Assembly (NCBI RefSeq): GCF_015207525.1
Contig: NZ_JADEWR010000012.1
Location: forward strand, 1 to 49,191
DNA from: Nodosilinea sp. LEGE 06152
GTDB lineage: Bacteria; Cyanobacteriota; Cyanobacteriia; Phormidesmidales; Phormidesmidaceae
DNA: 49,191 nucleotides
Direction of reading: 5' to 3'
Made by a program: the position numbers and the translations under genes. Numbering within the stretch: position 1 is the first letter of the stretch; every line of letters begins with the position of its first letter. The notes under the pieces are model-generated. The model did no database searches. It saw nothing but the letters and a program-made list of their open reading frames with translations, and was not told the DNA's origin. Below, one piece after another: positions 25,422 to 36,162 of the stretch.

Positions 25422-27725
25422 CTACTCAGGATTCACGCGCACGCGGGCAAATTTGAGACCGCTAACCCCCTGCAGAGGTTCTACGGTTCCCTGTTCTACG
25501 TGACCATCGACAATGCCTTCGCGGTGCAGGTAGCGCAGGTAGCGCTCGTACTCATGCCACTCTTCGCTGGTGGAGTAGACCACGGTTAGCATGCCGGGCT
25601 GGGTAATGCGATCGCCCATTTCGGCATCGCAGGCTTTATCGATGCGCTTTTTGACAATTTCGTAGCGGGTGTCGCGGGTGCCCCGCACGTCAAACAGGCG
25701 CTCGGTTGTTTCGTCGTGAACGATATCCACTGTGTAGCCCTGCACCAGCACCAGGTGGGTGATCGTCATGTCGGTGTCGTAGGCGGCTTTGAGGGCAAAC
25801 CCCTTGCGGGCGCAGTCGCACACGGCCCGCAACTGCTCGTAGCGCAGCGACTTGAGCTGAAACTCGGTGAAGGTCGGATCAATGGCCTGACCCGCGTAAA
25901 TCATGTGGTCAATGCCGTCGGTGGCCTCCAGGTCGCAGTAGTGAGCGGTAATGGCCTGCATCGACTGCTGCCACTGGTTCCAGGTCTCGCGCAGCAGCCC
26001 GTTGATGTGGCCAATGGTTTCGTCGTACACGGCGCGGGCGGTATATACGCAGCCGTGGTTGGCATCAATGGCGGCCTTGTACTGAGCGATCGCGGCTTCG
26101 GCCTCAGCGCTGTGCTGGGCAAAGTAGGTAAAATGCACCTCCACTTCCGCCTGCAGGTAGCGCAGCAGCGTTACCTCCGAGTCAACCGTGACTCCTACTT
26201 CCAGGGTGGCAATGTGGTCGGCCAGATCCAGCGCCAGCTGCCCTACCAGGGCGTTGTTGACCGAGCGGCCAGCGGCTTCGACCACCGCCAGGGCCAGTTG
26301 AAACTGGGCTACCAAGTCTTTTTGAATGGCCCGATTGCGTTCGTCCGACGAACCGCGAATATCAGAGATGCCATACAGCGGATAGACGCCCTCAAATACG
26401 ATCGGGGCCGGGGGCAGACCCAGGCTAAGGCGCTCGGCCTCCTGTTCAAACCGCCAGCGCACCGAGGGGTGAATGTTGGTAAATCGGTCTTGCACGCTGT
26501 GGCGCATGGCTGCCGTCAACGCCGGAATTAGCGTCATGGCGCGGCTGCAATCGGCTTGGTCAAAGGCGTAGGGCTTGGGGCTGGTAATGCCTACCAGGCC
26601 CACCATCTGAGCGGTGCTGTCACCCAGTTGGGCCGTGCGCATGACCAAGGGAATAAGCAGAAGCGACCTGGCCCCCTGCTTGAGCATATCCACCTCGCAG
26701 GGAGTGGTGCAGTCGAGGCTGAGGTCGGGCACGTTGACTACCTCCCGGCGCTCGGTGGCACGCAAAAATGCTGAGCCCTGCAGGTCTTCTATGGGGTAGG
26801 TAGCGATCTGCCACTCGGGTTGGTCAAGCCGAGTGAACAACTGCGCCTGACTGTTTTCGGCGCTGAGCAAAAAGCTATCGGTGGCGCTAAACAGCTGCTT
26901 CATCAGCGCGTTGGCCTGCTCAAAACGGCGTGTGCCCAACACTGACTCGTGGCCCACTAGCAGCTGAATCAGGGCTTTCGATGTCTCACGCTCGGTGACA
27001 TCGACGCCCTCAATCAAAATTTGCCCGCTGACGGTGTAGTTTTCTGGTTTGAGGGCCGCCAGTAGCTGCTTAAAGGCGGGCTCCTTGCTCAGCAGTTGGG
27101 TGGCAATTTGCTCATGGCTGGGAGGCTCAGCCCAGCAGGCGGCCAGACTGGCTTCTAGCTCAGGGCTGATGGCTGTAATAGACAGACCTTGCTCAGCGGT
27201 GCGCAGGCGCAGCTCAACCTGCCGCATCTGGCCCGTTTCGGAGTCGGGCAGGGCCACGACCAGAGGCTCGTGGAGCAGCCGCTGGGAGACTAAACCACGC
27301 TGTCCATAGGCATGCTGCAGCAGGGCGCTCAAAAAGTGCCGCCGAAACCGCTCCCGCAGCGCCTTTTGATGGCTCAGCGCCAGACGGTCAAAAAAGCTGA
27401 GGTCGAGGTGGCCTCCCTCGGTACGAATGCCCGTCAGACGGCAAAAGTAGCGGTTGGCGAACAACACCGGGTGGGGCTGGGGTGGGGTGCCTACTTTGGT
27501 GGCTACATCGACGACCGCCATGACTAGATGACTGTAGTGCTGAATCAGCTCTAGCCAGGGCAAGATTGGCGGAGCAACGGGTTGAGCAATGTCTAGATCA
27601 GGGGTCTCACCCTCCTGGCAGCATTCACTGCGATCGTCCAAAGTATAGGATAGATCGAGCAAGAGGCCTTCCTTAGGGTCAGCTACCCGGTTGGTGTCGA
27701 TGCAGCGAGACAGTTCGTTAGCCAT
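25422..27725 (-). CDS. Large GAF-domain sensory protein
   Basis: Start ATG 27725 gives 767 residues; the frame continues upstream to 27860 but those extra residues look non-native. An N-terminal PAS-like part (LVMAVVDVATK, LFANRYFCRLTGI) is followed by a GAF domain around 290-450 (FSATDSFLLSAENSQAQLF, ARSLLLIPLVMR, VGLVGITSP). The C-terminal half, starting near YPLYGISDIRGSSDERN, is helical and of unknown type. No histidine kinase, GGDEF, EAL or HTH domain is seen, so the output is unknown. It is divergent from ffh. Confidence 0.7.
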   Translation of the reverse strand: MANELSRCIDTNRVADPKEGLLLDLSYTLDDRSECCQEGETPDLDIAQPVAPPILPWLELIQHYSHLVMAVVDVATKVGTPPQPHPVLFANRYFCRLTGIRTEGGHLDLSFFDRLALSHQKALRERFRRHFLSALLQHAYGQRGLVSQRLLHEPLVVALPDSETGQMRQVELRLRTAEQGLSITAISPELEASLAACWAEPPSHEQIATQLLSKEPAFKQLLAALKPENYTVSGQILIEGVDVTERETSKALIQLLVGHESVLGTRRFEQANALMKQLFSATDSFLLSAENSQAQLFTRLDQPEWQIATYPIEDLQGSAFLRATERREVVNVPDLSLDCTTPCEVDMLKQGARSLLLIPLVMRTAQLGDSTAQMVGLVGITSPKPYAFDQADCSRAMTLIPALTAAMRHSVQDRFTNIHPSVRWRFEQEAERLSLGLPPAPIVFEGVYPLYGISDIRGSSDERNRAIQKDLVAQFQLALAVVEAAGRSVNNALVGQLALDLADHIATLEVGVTVDSEVTLLRYLQAEVEVHFTYFAQHSAEAEAAIAQYKAAIDANHGCVYTARAVYDETIGHINGLLRETWNQWQQSMQAITAHYCDLEATDGIDHMIYAGQAIDPTFTEFQLKSLRYEQLRAVCDCARKGFALKAAYDTDMTITHLVLVQGYTVDIVHDETTERLFDVRGTRDTRYEIVKKRIDKACDAEMGDRITQPGMLTVVYSTSEEWHEYERYLRYLHREGIVDGHVEQGTVEPLQGVSGLKFARVRVNPE

Positions 27726-28023
27726 AGTTGCTCTTGGTGTGCCCTTCACTAAAGTCTTACAAAGCAACCTAGTCGAATTCCGCAGCAGCCCTACCATCTT
27801 TGCGAAACCCCAGGGATTTGCAGAGATCCGGTAAAAGATATCTCTACAGCGAAACTTCAATCTACTACCCGCACAGCCTAACCTACGGCGGATGTTGATT
27901 TTTTAATACCTATGGTACCCAACTGCAGTGGGTTATACCTGACAGTGCTGGTTGCGCTCCTGGTTAGGGCCTTCACCCCTTAGAATGGAACTTGCGCCCC
28001 AGGATTATTCTCCCCGTTAAACC

Positions 28024-29499
<1,476 letters not shown>

Positions 29500-29525
29500 C
29501 TCTGTCAGGCTTTGGTGATTGGGAA

Positions 29526-29561
29526 GTGGCTAGCTGGGATGGCTAGCCCACAGGACTTTTT
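29526..29561 (+). terminator. Rho-independent terminator of ffh
   Basis: GTGGCTAGC at 29526-29534 pairs with GCTAGCCCAC at 29542-29551 (one bulged base), loop about 7 bases, followed within six bases by CTTTTTC. Position just after the ffh stop fits. Confidence 0.65.
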
Positions 29562-29711
29562 CTAGGGGCTTCCAAGACTCGAATGACTACCCATTTTGGG
29601 GATGGGCCTCTGCCTGTCTGCCAGTGTTGCGGTCATCGGTGCGTTGTAGCTCAAAGGCCTAGGCCTACGGCTGTTGGGTTTTGCTAACGCGCCACTCAAC
29701 TTGCAAGACCC

Positions 29712-30410
29712 CTAGCGATCGCCGGACCGCTGCCACAGATTCAGCTCCGGCACATCTACGCTGGGTGGCAGGCTCAGCAGCCAGTCGATGGCGGAGTTGA
29801 TGACCGTGATCGGAATGGGCGTCTGCGGGCCGAACCGACCTTCCTCAATGTCGAGCAAGACTTCCTCGGTGGCTATGTTGCCGGGGTTGATGACGGTGAA
29901 GCCAATGTTTTGGCGACCCAGTGCCAGCCGCAGGGCCTGCACCGCGCCCCGCAGGCCAAACTTAGCGGCGGTGTTGGCCACCTCCGTAGAGGCACAGTTG
30001 TCTAGCCCAGAGAGGGCACCGATGTAGATTGCCTTGGGGTTGGCGGCCTGGGAGAGGTTAGCGGCAAGCGATCGCGTAATCTCGATCGGGGCGATGGTGT
30101 TGATGCTGATCACCCAGCGGGTCTCGGCATCGGAGCTGGCCAAAAAGTCGTAGGCGTTAGTGAATGCCCCTGCTTCCCATACGCCGCCCATGAATAGCAG
30201 GGCATCGATAGGGGTGTCGCCGAGGGCAGCGGCGATCGCCCCTATACCCTCGGGTTTAGAAACATCGGCCTGTACCCAGTGACCGGCGACGGCGGGGCTT
30301 CTAGAGACTGACCACACCCGATGACCCTGGTGGTCAAAATGCTGGGCAACTGCCGCACCAATGCCTCGGCTAGCGCCGACAACGACAACCGTTTTTGGTT
30401 CGTGGCTCAT
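29712..30410 (-). CDS. SDR-fold protein lacking the catalytic Tyr (SDR-1)
   Basis: From ATG 30410 the product is 232 residues. VVVVGASRGIGAAVAQHF is the Rossmann glycine motif, and SINTIAPIEITRSL fits the SDR helix with the NxxG-region residue. The active-site YxxxK reads NTAAK: N146 replaces Tyr, with K150 kept. The adjacent SDR has the same loss. It may bind NAD(P) without acting as an ordinary dehydrogenase, or use a different acid. It is the last gene of a five-gene leftward cluster, 7 bases behind SDR-2. Confidence 0.75.
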   Translation of the reverse strand: MSHEPKTVVVVGASRGIGAAVAQHFDHQGHRVWSVSRSPAVAGHWVQADVSKPEGIGAIAAALGDTPIDALLFMGGVWEAGAFTNAYDFLASSDAETRWVISINTIAPIEITRSLAANLSQAANPKAIYIGALSGLDNCASTEVANTAAKFGLRGAVQALRLALGRQNIGFTVINPGNIATEEVLLDIEEGRFGPQTPIPITVINSAIDWLLSLPPSVDVPELNLWQRSGDR

Positions 30411-30417
30411 GGTTCCC

Positions 30418-31068
30418 CTAGTAAATAGTTTCGTACTCACTATTGTCGGCGGTGTGGAGATGCCAGTACTGCTCGGCGATCGCATCGCTGCTGTACTTGG
30501 GGTCGTCGCCATTCACCGTGCCGCAGATGGTGACGGTACCCACCTTAATGGGCGAATCTTTTAGTGCTGCATGGAGGGTATTGGCCAGTACGCGAATGCC
30601 GGCTTTACCCAAAGAAAGGGAGACAAAGTTGGGGTCGGGGTAGAGGGCGAACCCGCCGCCTGTGAACAGCAGCGTCCCCTTTTGCTCGGTCTGCATAGCG
30701 GGAAGGACGGCCTGAACGCAGGCGATCGCCCCGGCGACATTGGCGCGAAAGTCACTCACCAGGGTTTCTGCCTCGGTTTGCAGCACGCTTTCCATACGAG
30801 GCACGGCGGCATTGTAGACCAGTACCGCTGGCGTACCCAGCTGGGTTTGAATGGCCTCAAGTGCTGTTTTTAGGGCTGCCCCGTCGCCAGCATCTGCTAG
30901 AAAATAGTGGGAGGTGATGTTTTCTGATTGCAGGGTTGATTGATAGCTTTTGAGCTTTTCTGCGTTACGGGCGACCATCGCGATCGCAAATCCTGCGCTG
31001 GCAAATTTGCGGGCGATCGCCATGCCATTTCCTTCTCCCATGCCCACGATTACACACAGTTCTGCCAT
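30418..31068 (-). CDS. SDR-fold protein lacking the catalytic Tyr (SDR-2)
   Basis: 216 residues. The N-terminal motif CVIVGMGEGNGMAIARKF is a variant of TGxxxGxG, and VYNAAVPR replaces NNAG. FTGGGFALYPDPNFVSLSLGKAG holds the active-site lysine K155, quoted here in part, but position 151 is Leu where SDRs have Tyr. Such Tyr-less SDRs exist as a distinct group; their reactions are unclear. It is followed closely by SDR-1 and preceded (28-base gap) by the ABM-domain protein, so these are one transcription unit. Confidence 0.75.
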   Translation of the reverse strand: MAELCVIVGMGEGNGMAIARKFASAGFAIAMVARNAEKLKSYQSTLQSENITSHYFLADAGDGAALKTALEAIQTQLGTPAVLVYNAAVPRMESVLQTEAETLVSDFRANVAGAIACVQAVLPAMQTEQKGTLLFTGGGFALYPDPNFVSLSLGKAGIRVLANTLHAALKDSPIKVGTVTICGTVNGDDPKYSSDAIAEQYWHLHTADNSEYETIY

Positions 31069-31095
31069 GGTTATTCCTTCTTTTTGAGCTAAAGA

Positions 31096-31647
31096 CTACT
31101 GATTGGGATAGAGCCACCAGGCCAACAGCTTAGTTAGCCTGGGCATAACGACGTAGGTCATTAAAGCGGTGGTAACAAACACTAAAATAAGCAGTTGTAC
31201 CAGGGGTGGAAACATGCCTAACCAAGTCGTTGGCAGCAAGGCCAAGACTCGATTGATAGCAAAAATGGCGATTCCCGTAACTGCCACCATTTTGTAGCGA
31301 ACCGGAGGCTTGAGACCCGGTTTTCCGGGAAGCGTAAACCAGGTTTCTAATCCGGTGATAATCAAAAACGTGCCTTCATCTACGGTGAGATCTTTGGCTT
31401 GGTTTAGATAGTTTTGCCGAGCGGTAGAATTTTCCCAGCGCTTTAAATGCTCCAGGCGATCGAACTTAAAGATAACGCGGTATTCTGACGGATTTTGATC
31501 ACTAGGGCGAAAGACAGAGGAGCCCAGATAGCCTTCAAAAGTGCTGGCGGTGCCGATAATTTGCTCTAGTAGCGCTTCAAACTGCCGCTCTTTTCCTGAC
31601 CTAATGCTCTGCAATACATCCACTGTTACGGGAGGGTCGTGTTGCAT
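31096..31647 (-). CDS. Antibiotic-biosynthesis-monooxygenase (ABM) domain membrane protein
   Basis: From ATG 31647, 183 residues. The N-terminal 95 (VTVDVLQSIRSGKERQFEAL, then EGYLGSSVFRP, EYRVIFKFDRLEHLKRWENS) form a dimeric ferredoxin-like ABM domain. Two hydrophobic segments (KMVAVTGIAIFAINRVLALL and VQLLILVFVTTALMTYVVM) then place the C-terminus in the membrane. This ABM-plus-two-TM arrangement is found in bacteria with unknown role. Its start lies 4 bases after the stop of the SMP-30-like gene. Confidence 0.8.
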   Translation of the reverse strand: MQHDPPVTVDVLQSIRSGKERQFEALLEQIIGTASTFEGYLGSSVFRPSDQNPSEYRVIFKFDRLEHLKRWENSTARQNYLNQAKDLTVDEGTFLIITGLETWFTLPGKPGLKPPVRYKMVAVTGIAIFAINRVLALLPTTWLGMFPPLVQLLILVFVTTALMTYVVMPRLTKLLAWWLYPNQ

Positions 31648-31651
31648 TGCC

Positions 31652-32548
31652 CTAGCCTGCACTGAGCAGCGGTGCGCCTTCAACCCCAACCTCTAGCCGC
31701 ACAATTTGAGCCGGTTCAACCCCTTCCGGCGGCGGATAGGACATGCCGCCGTTGTTGACCACATAGAGCCCTGTGCCGTAAAACGCTACGGCGGTGCAGC
31801 CAGTGACGCCCTGGTCGGCTTGAGCAATGATGGTGGTATTGCGATCGCGATCGATGCGCACCACGCTGTTGTAGACATGGGTAGTGCCGTAGAGGTTGCC
31901 GTGGATATCGAAGGCGAAATCATCGAGGTTGGTGTTTTTCACAAATACCTCCGGGGTCTGCGGCATCTGATCGACATCGAGTAAAATACGCACTAGCAGC
32001 TTTTGCTGAGTGTTAGAAACGTAGAGATAGTCGCCAAGTCGCTTTAAGCCGTTAGCGCCTGGGAACGGATTGGTGTTGTCATCGCGGGCCAGCAGCGGAT
32101 GCTCTAGCCAAACATTGGAGGTTTGAGTTTTGAGATCAAAGGACCAAATTGCGCCTCGATAGGAGTCGGCTATTAGGTACTGATCGGCTGTAAGCGGCGT
32201 AATACCATTGAGAAACATGGCCTCCGGTAGCGTATGCAGAAACTGCACCTCGCCACTCGCTAAAATCGCCACAAAGGGAACGTTTTCTGCATTCCAGCCG
32301 TTGACTAGGAAGCTGTCGTCTCCAACCATAGCAATGCCGGTGACTTTGCCATCGAGCTTGGTATATAGCCCCACTTTTTGCTCGCGATCGAGCGTGATAA
32401 TTTCTCCAGCTTCATGGCTGGTGACAAAGATTTCGCCCGTGGGCGCGATCGCCAGGTTTTCTAGAAACGTATGGACCGGAAAAGTGGCGATAGTTTGAGC
32501 TTGAGCTAGCTGAACTGTCGCATCAGTATAGAGGTCTGGCAAGGTCAT
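31652..32548 (-). CDS. SMP-30/gluconolactonase-like beta-propeller protein
   Basis: The 298-residue product has repeated beta-propeller blades: LENLAIAPTGEIFVTSHEAG, VTGIAMVGDDSFLVNGW, FLNGITPLTADQYLIADSYRG, GANGLKRLGDYLYVSNT and LDDFAFDIHGNLYGTTHV. The latter three resemble the metal-centre blades of SMP-30/gluconolactonases. It may be a lactone hydrolase, but the substrate is unknown. No signal peptide is visible. It lies in one leftward unit with the ABM and SDR genes. Confidence 0.75.
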   Translation of the reverse strand: MTLPDLYTDATVQLAQAQTIATFPVHTFLENLAIAPTGEIFVTSHEAGEIITLDREQKVGLYTKLDGKVTGIAMVGDDSFLVNGWNAENVPFVAILASGEVQFLHTLPEAMFLNGITPLTADQYLIADSYRGAIWSFDLKTQTSNVWLEHPLLARDDNTNPFPGANGLKRLGDYLYVSNTQQKLLVRILLDVDQMPQTPEVFVKNTNLDDFAFDIHGNLYGTTHVYNSVVRIDRDRNTTIIAQADQGVTGCTAVAFYGTGLYVVNNGGMSYPPPEGVEPAQIVRLEVGVEGAPLLSAG

Positions 32549-32723
32549 AGGAATATTGCATAGGGAGAAAAAAGAATGAAGCCTGGCATCTCAAACGCCA
32601 TGGGTGATTTTGAGCCAAACTCAGAAAATAAGCATGTATCCTGGCCAACAAAATTGAGGCATTCTTGATGTAGACAGTCTTGTTTGCAAGCGCAGCGGGA
32701 TAGAACCCCAAATGAACGGCTGC

Positions 32724-33170
32724 CTAGGTGAGAATTAGGGGTGTCAACACTGGAGCCATCAGCATTTCGAACTCCAGGTTTGTAGCGCTGACAACATTTT
32801 CAATGATTTTGCCGTTGGCAAGCCGCATAACGTGGGATTCATGAAAAGTAATCACGCGATCGCTCTTTGGAATACCGAAATAGTCTTTAATGTGTTTTTG
32901 AAATGACTTAAAGCGCACAACAACGCGATCGCCTGCGGCAAAACTATCTTGAATCTCTAGAGGTTTGACATCAGGAAAGGCGTCATAGAAGCTAGAAAAA
33001 ACTTGTTTGTATTCCTCAATACCTTCGATGGGGCCAGTGGGTTTGAGACCAGTGATAATCTGGACATTTTCGGCTAGCAGTTCTGCGGCTAAGCTCATGT
33101 CGCCTTTGCCTAAAAACTGCTCAACGTATCGACGGGCGATCGCTAAATTTTGGCTTTCCAAGTCAGTCAT
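32724..33170 (-). CDS. SnoaL-like (ester cyclase / polyketide cyclase fold) protein
   Basis: 148 residues with the SnoaL pattern: RRYVEQFLGKGDMSLAAELL, GIEEYKQVFSSFYDAFPDV, AAGDRVVVRFKSFQKHIKDY, and a final strand with VMRLANGKIIENV. This small cone-shaped fold is used by polyketide cyclases, isomerases and many proteins of unknown role. It is the first gene leftward from the LysR regulator, with 175 bases before the SMP-30-like gene. Confidence 0.8.
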   Translation of the reverse strand: MTDLESQNLAIARRYVEQFLGKGDMSLAAELLAENVQIITGLKPTGPIEGIEEYKQVFSSFYDAFPDVKPLEIQDSFAAGDRVVVRFKSFQKHIKDYFGIPKSDRVITFHESHVMRLANGKIIENVVSATNLEFEMLMAPVLTPLILT

Positions 33171-33260
33171 GATTTACTTCTCTAACTTGCTTAAGCCTTA
33201 CCATAACGGCAGCGCTAAGATAAATCAAATTGATAGTAAACATACAAGCTATTACTGTGA
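33171..33260. promoter_or_regulatory. Divergent promoter with candidate LysR operator
   Basis: The 90 bases between the SnoaL-like gene and the lysR gene are AT-rich and include AGTAA (33235-33239) and TTACT (33252-33256), an inverted repeat spaced by 12 bases just before the lysR start. LysR proteins commonly bind such sites in divergent promoters and regulate both sides. Confidence 0.4.
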
Positions 33261-34178
33261 ATGATAGATCTGAGCGCTATTGACCTCAACCTGCTCGTTG
33301 CCTTTGAAGCACTGTATGCCGAGCAGAGCGTAACGGCGGCGGCCCAACGCATTCACGTGGGGCAGCCTGCTATGAGTGCAGCCCTGGGCCGACTGCGATC
33401 GCTCTTTGCCGACGATCTGTTTGTGCGAGTGGGTCGAGAAATGAAGCCTACCGCTAAAGCCGAGGCGATCGCCCCTCAGGTGACTGCTGCACTAAATGCC
33501 ATTCGTGCTGCCCTGGCTAAGCCGCGATCGTTCGATCCGGCCGCTTCACAAACGGTGTTTACCCTGGCCACATCCGACTATTTCGCCAGCCTAATTTTGC
33601 CGAAGCTGCTGGTACTTCTGAAAGAGCAGGCTCCGTCCGTTGATCTGCGTTTAATTACTGTAGAAAAAGAGTCGTTCGTAGAACTGTTAGAGCAAGATGT
33701 GATTGACTTAGCCCTGGGCACGTTTGCTAACTTACCCTCCCACATTTTGGTAGAAAATCTGCTGTTTGAGCGGTTCCTTGGCGTCTGTCAATTGGGCCAT
33801 CCTGCGCTTAAACTCAACCAGCTGAGTCTGCAAGACTTTGTGAGCTTTCCCCACGCCCTATTTACGCTGCGGCGAGATGACGTGGGTATTGTTGATCAAA
33901 AATTAGCTGAGCAAGGGCTGCAGCGGCGCATTGCGCTGACGGTGCCCTACTGGTTTGCACTACCGACGGCGATCGCAGCCTCTGACCTGCTAGCGGCTAT
34001 TCCCTCATGTTTAGAGCAGCACTTTGTTAAGTACTACCCTGTGCAGTGTTTTGAGCTGCCCCTGGCGCTGCCCTCCTGGAGCATTGCCATGGCCTGGAGC
34101 AAGCTCAAAGACCGTGACCCAGCCAACGTTTGGCTACGAAAAATCATCCAGACCATTAGTCAAGATCTGGAGATGTAG
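33261..34178 (+). CDS. LysR-family transcriptional regulator
   Basis: The 305-residue product starts with a winged-helix DNA-binding domain (DLNLLVAFEALYAEQSVTAA, AQRIHVGQPAMSAALGRLR, FADDLFVRVGREM), followed by the two-lobed effector-binding domain (TSDYFASLILPKLLVLL, DLALGTF). The N-terminal wording is of the NodD/PcpR-like subgroup. It is divergent from the SnoaL/SMP-30/ABM/SDR genes and most likely controls them; the inducer is unknown. Confidence 0.92.
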   Translation: MIDLSAIDLNLLVAFEALYAEQSVTAAAQRIHVGQPAMSAALGRLRSLFADDLFVRVGREMKPTAKAEAIAPQVTAALNAIRAALAKPRSFDPAASQTVFTLATSDYFASLILPKLLVLLKEQAPSVDLRLITVEKESFVELLEQDVIDLALGTFANLPSHILVENLLFERFLGVCQLGHPALKLNQLSLQDFVSFPHALFTLRRDDVGIVDQKLAEQGLQRRIALTVPYWFALPTAIAASDLLAAIPSCLEQHFVKYYPVQCFELPLALPSWSIAMAWSKLKDRDPANVWLRKIIQTISQDLEM

Positions 34179-34713
34179 GGGCCCGTGAACTGACAAATCT
34201 GAACAAGTGAGAGTTCTATGAATTGCTGAGTTAGGAAGGACTGGGGCGCAGCTATAGCCATAATCAGAATAGTACGAACCACCAGCCACGGTCATCGTTG
34301 TCCCTATCACCACCACAGGCAGACGCTACTCAGCCCGCGTGGCCTGTCAGTTTCAAGGCAACGCTGGGCAGAACGTGCTCGACCGGATTCGCCCTGTGGA
34401 CAAAGCTGCCTAGTCAAGCGCCTGGGGCAAATCAGCCCCGACGAGCAAAGCCGGGTACTAGAAACCCTGGCTGAACGGTTTGCCGAGTAATTTTGCCCGT
34501 GCCAGCAGACCTAGAGACTCAAGGCGCACAACGAAAACGCACTTAACCTTGCGACCACGCCCTCTGTTATTGTCGATGGTGCAACGTTTGAAGCTGATCA
34601 ATTGTCCGGATTTTGGGCATAGGGATATGTCTTGAGTAACAGCACGGGCCCAAAGCATCACGCCCACAAGCCAAAGCCAGTAGAATAGCCGACAGCCAAT
34701 AGCCCTTCCCCCT
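34179..34713. other. Intergenic stretch holding a mazF remnant
   Basis: Apart from the mazF fragment at 34285-34490 no gene is supported. A frame near 34540-34621 reads TPSVIVDGATFEADQLSGFW followed by a stop, which could be another protein fragment but has no start. The last 80 bases hold the promoter of the GH10-like gene. Confidence 0.5.
34285..34490 (+). pseudogene. MazF/PemK toxin fragment with a frameshift
   Basis: Read from 34285 the sequence gives ATVIVVPITTTGRRYSARV, then QGNAGQNVLDRIRPVDKAA and a stop. Shifting frame by one restores LVKRLGQISPDEQSRVLETL and AERFAE before the stop at 34490. This is the C-terminal two-thirds of a MazF endoribonuclease (compare VVPITT, DQIRTVDK, RLVKRLG from memory). 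One base is missing around 34408, and the start and N-terminal part are absent, so the gene is dead. Confidence 0.7.
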
Positions 34714-35946
34714 ATGACTTCTCCGCTCAAACACAAACTAAAACACCGGATTCTGCTGTTTTGGGCCGCGCTGCTAGCGGTGGTGATGCTAGGTGGACCT
34801 GCAATCGCATTTCCGCCTTCGGTGGTGCCCTGGGAGGCAGAGCCGGGGCAGCTTGCGCCAATTCCCCAGAGCTTCCAGAAAATCCGGGGGGTGTGGCTGA
34901 CTACCAACGACATGAATATGCTGCGGGACTCCTCTCAGGTGCAGAGCGCTATGGCCGAGTTGTCCCAGCTCAACTTCAATACGGTCTACCCAGTAGTTTG
35001 GAATTCGGGCTATGCCCTCTACCCCAGCGTGATTGCCCAGCGAGCCGGGATACCCTACATTCACCGAGGCGCTGCGGGGCAGGACATTCTGGCGGACGTG
35101 ATTAACCAGGCTCACCGCCAGGGATTGTTGGCCATCCCGTGGTTTGAGTTTGGCTTTATGACCCCGCCGTCATCCGAGTTGGCTACGGCTCACCCAGACT
35201 GGCTGACCCAGCGCCAGGACGGCAGCCAGACCTCGGGCAGTGCGGCGGGGGAAGTGGTGTGGCTCAACCCGTTTAAGCCAGAGGTGCAGCAGTTCATCAA
35301 CAGTCTGGTGGCCGAAATTGCTACCCGCTACGACATCGACGGCATTCAGTTCGATGACCACACGGCCCTGCCCAGCGACTTTGGCTATGACCCCTACACC
35401 GTGGCGCTATACCAGCAAGAAACCAAACAGCCGGTGCCGAGTAACCCTCGCGATCCGGCCTGGATGCGCTGGCGGGCAGACAAGATCACAGACTTTGTGG
35501 CCCAGCTCAACCAGACGGTGAAACAGCATCGTCCCCAGGCCATCTTTTCTGTATCGCCTAATCCCTATGACACGGCCTACAACTCGTTTTTGCAGGATTG
35601 GGTAGGCTGGATCAACCGTGGCCTGGTGGACGAGCTGCTGGTACAGGTCTACCGCTGGGACATAAACAGCTTTACGGATCAAATTTTGCGGCCCGAAATT
35701 CAAACGGCCCAAACTCAAATCCCGGTGGGCATTGGCATCATGACTGGGTTACGCCATCGCCCCATGCCGATGTCGATGATTCAATCCCAGGTGATGCGAT
35801 CGACGGCTCAGGGGTTAGGGGTGGCCTTTTTCTATTACGAAAGCCTCTGGTACGATGCGCCGGAGCCTGTGGCAGAGCGCCAGGCTCGCTTCCGGGATTT
35901 GTTTAGCGTTCCAGCGTCCCGGTTTAGCCTACGTCGCCAAGCTTAA
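34714..35946 (+). CDS. GH10-like (DUF187-type) glycosyl hydrolase, secreted
   Basis: 410 residues. A signal peptide or anchor (ILLFWAALLAVVMLGGPAIAF) is followed by a TIM-barrel GHL10 domain: IRGVWLTTNDMNMLRD, LSQLNFNTVYPVVWNSG, HRQGLLAIPWFEFGFM, VWLNPFKPEVQQFI, YDIDGIQFDDHTALP and LVDELLVQVYRW. The D in GIQFDD lies where such enzymes carry an acidic active-site residue. It is expected to act on cell-wall or extracellular polysaccharide; the substrate is unknown. Confidence 0.85.
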   Translation: MTSPLKHKLKHRILLFWAALLAVVMLGGPAIAFPPSVVPWEAEPGQLAPIPQSFQKIRGVWLTTNDMNMLRDSSQVQSAMAELSQLNFNTVYPVVWNSGYALYPSVIAQRAGIPYIHRGAAGQDILADVINQAHRQGLLAIPWFEFGFMTPPSSELATAHPDWLTQRQDGSQTSGSAAGEVVWLNPFKPEVQQFINSLVAEIATRYDIDGIQFDDHTALPSDFGYDPYTVALYQQETKQPVPSNPRDPAWMRWRADKITDFVAQLNQTVKQHRPQAIFSVSPNPYDTAYNSFLQDWVGWINRGLVDELLVQVYRWDINSFTDQILRPEIQTAQTQIPVGIGIMTGLRHRPMPMSMIQSQVMRSTAQGLGVAFFYYESLWYDAPEPVAERQARFRDLFSVPASRFSLRRQA

Positions 35947-36162
35947 GTGCGCTACCCTGCCACGCTTAGGCTGGCAGTGAGTTAAGCAAAGATTCTGCAA
36001 GATATTCATCAGGCTCGATGAACGCCGCCTGCGATCGCTCCCGACAGTGTCACCTTCTTACGAAAAATTTGGGGATACGATGAGTGACCCAATGTTTTAT
36101 GGATGCGATCGGCTACCTTTTAACGGTCAAACCTGACCGCTGACCAAAGGTTCGCGATCGCC

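Noticed and set aside
32523..32711. 62-residue reverse ORF between the SnoaL-like and SMP-30-like genes
   Set aside because: Overlaps the start of the SMP-30-like gene and has no motif; most likely chance in the leader region.
34540..34621. TPSVIVDGATFEADQLSGFW frame as a thioredoxin-fold fragment
   Set aside because: Too short and lacking a start or a CxxC; it may be chance, so it is only mentioned in the intergenic entry.
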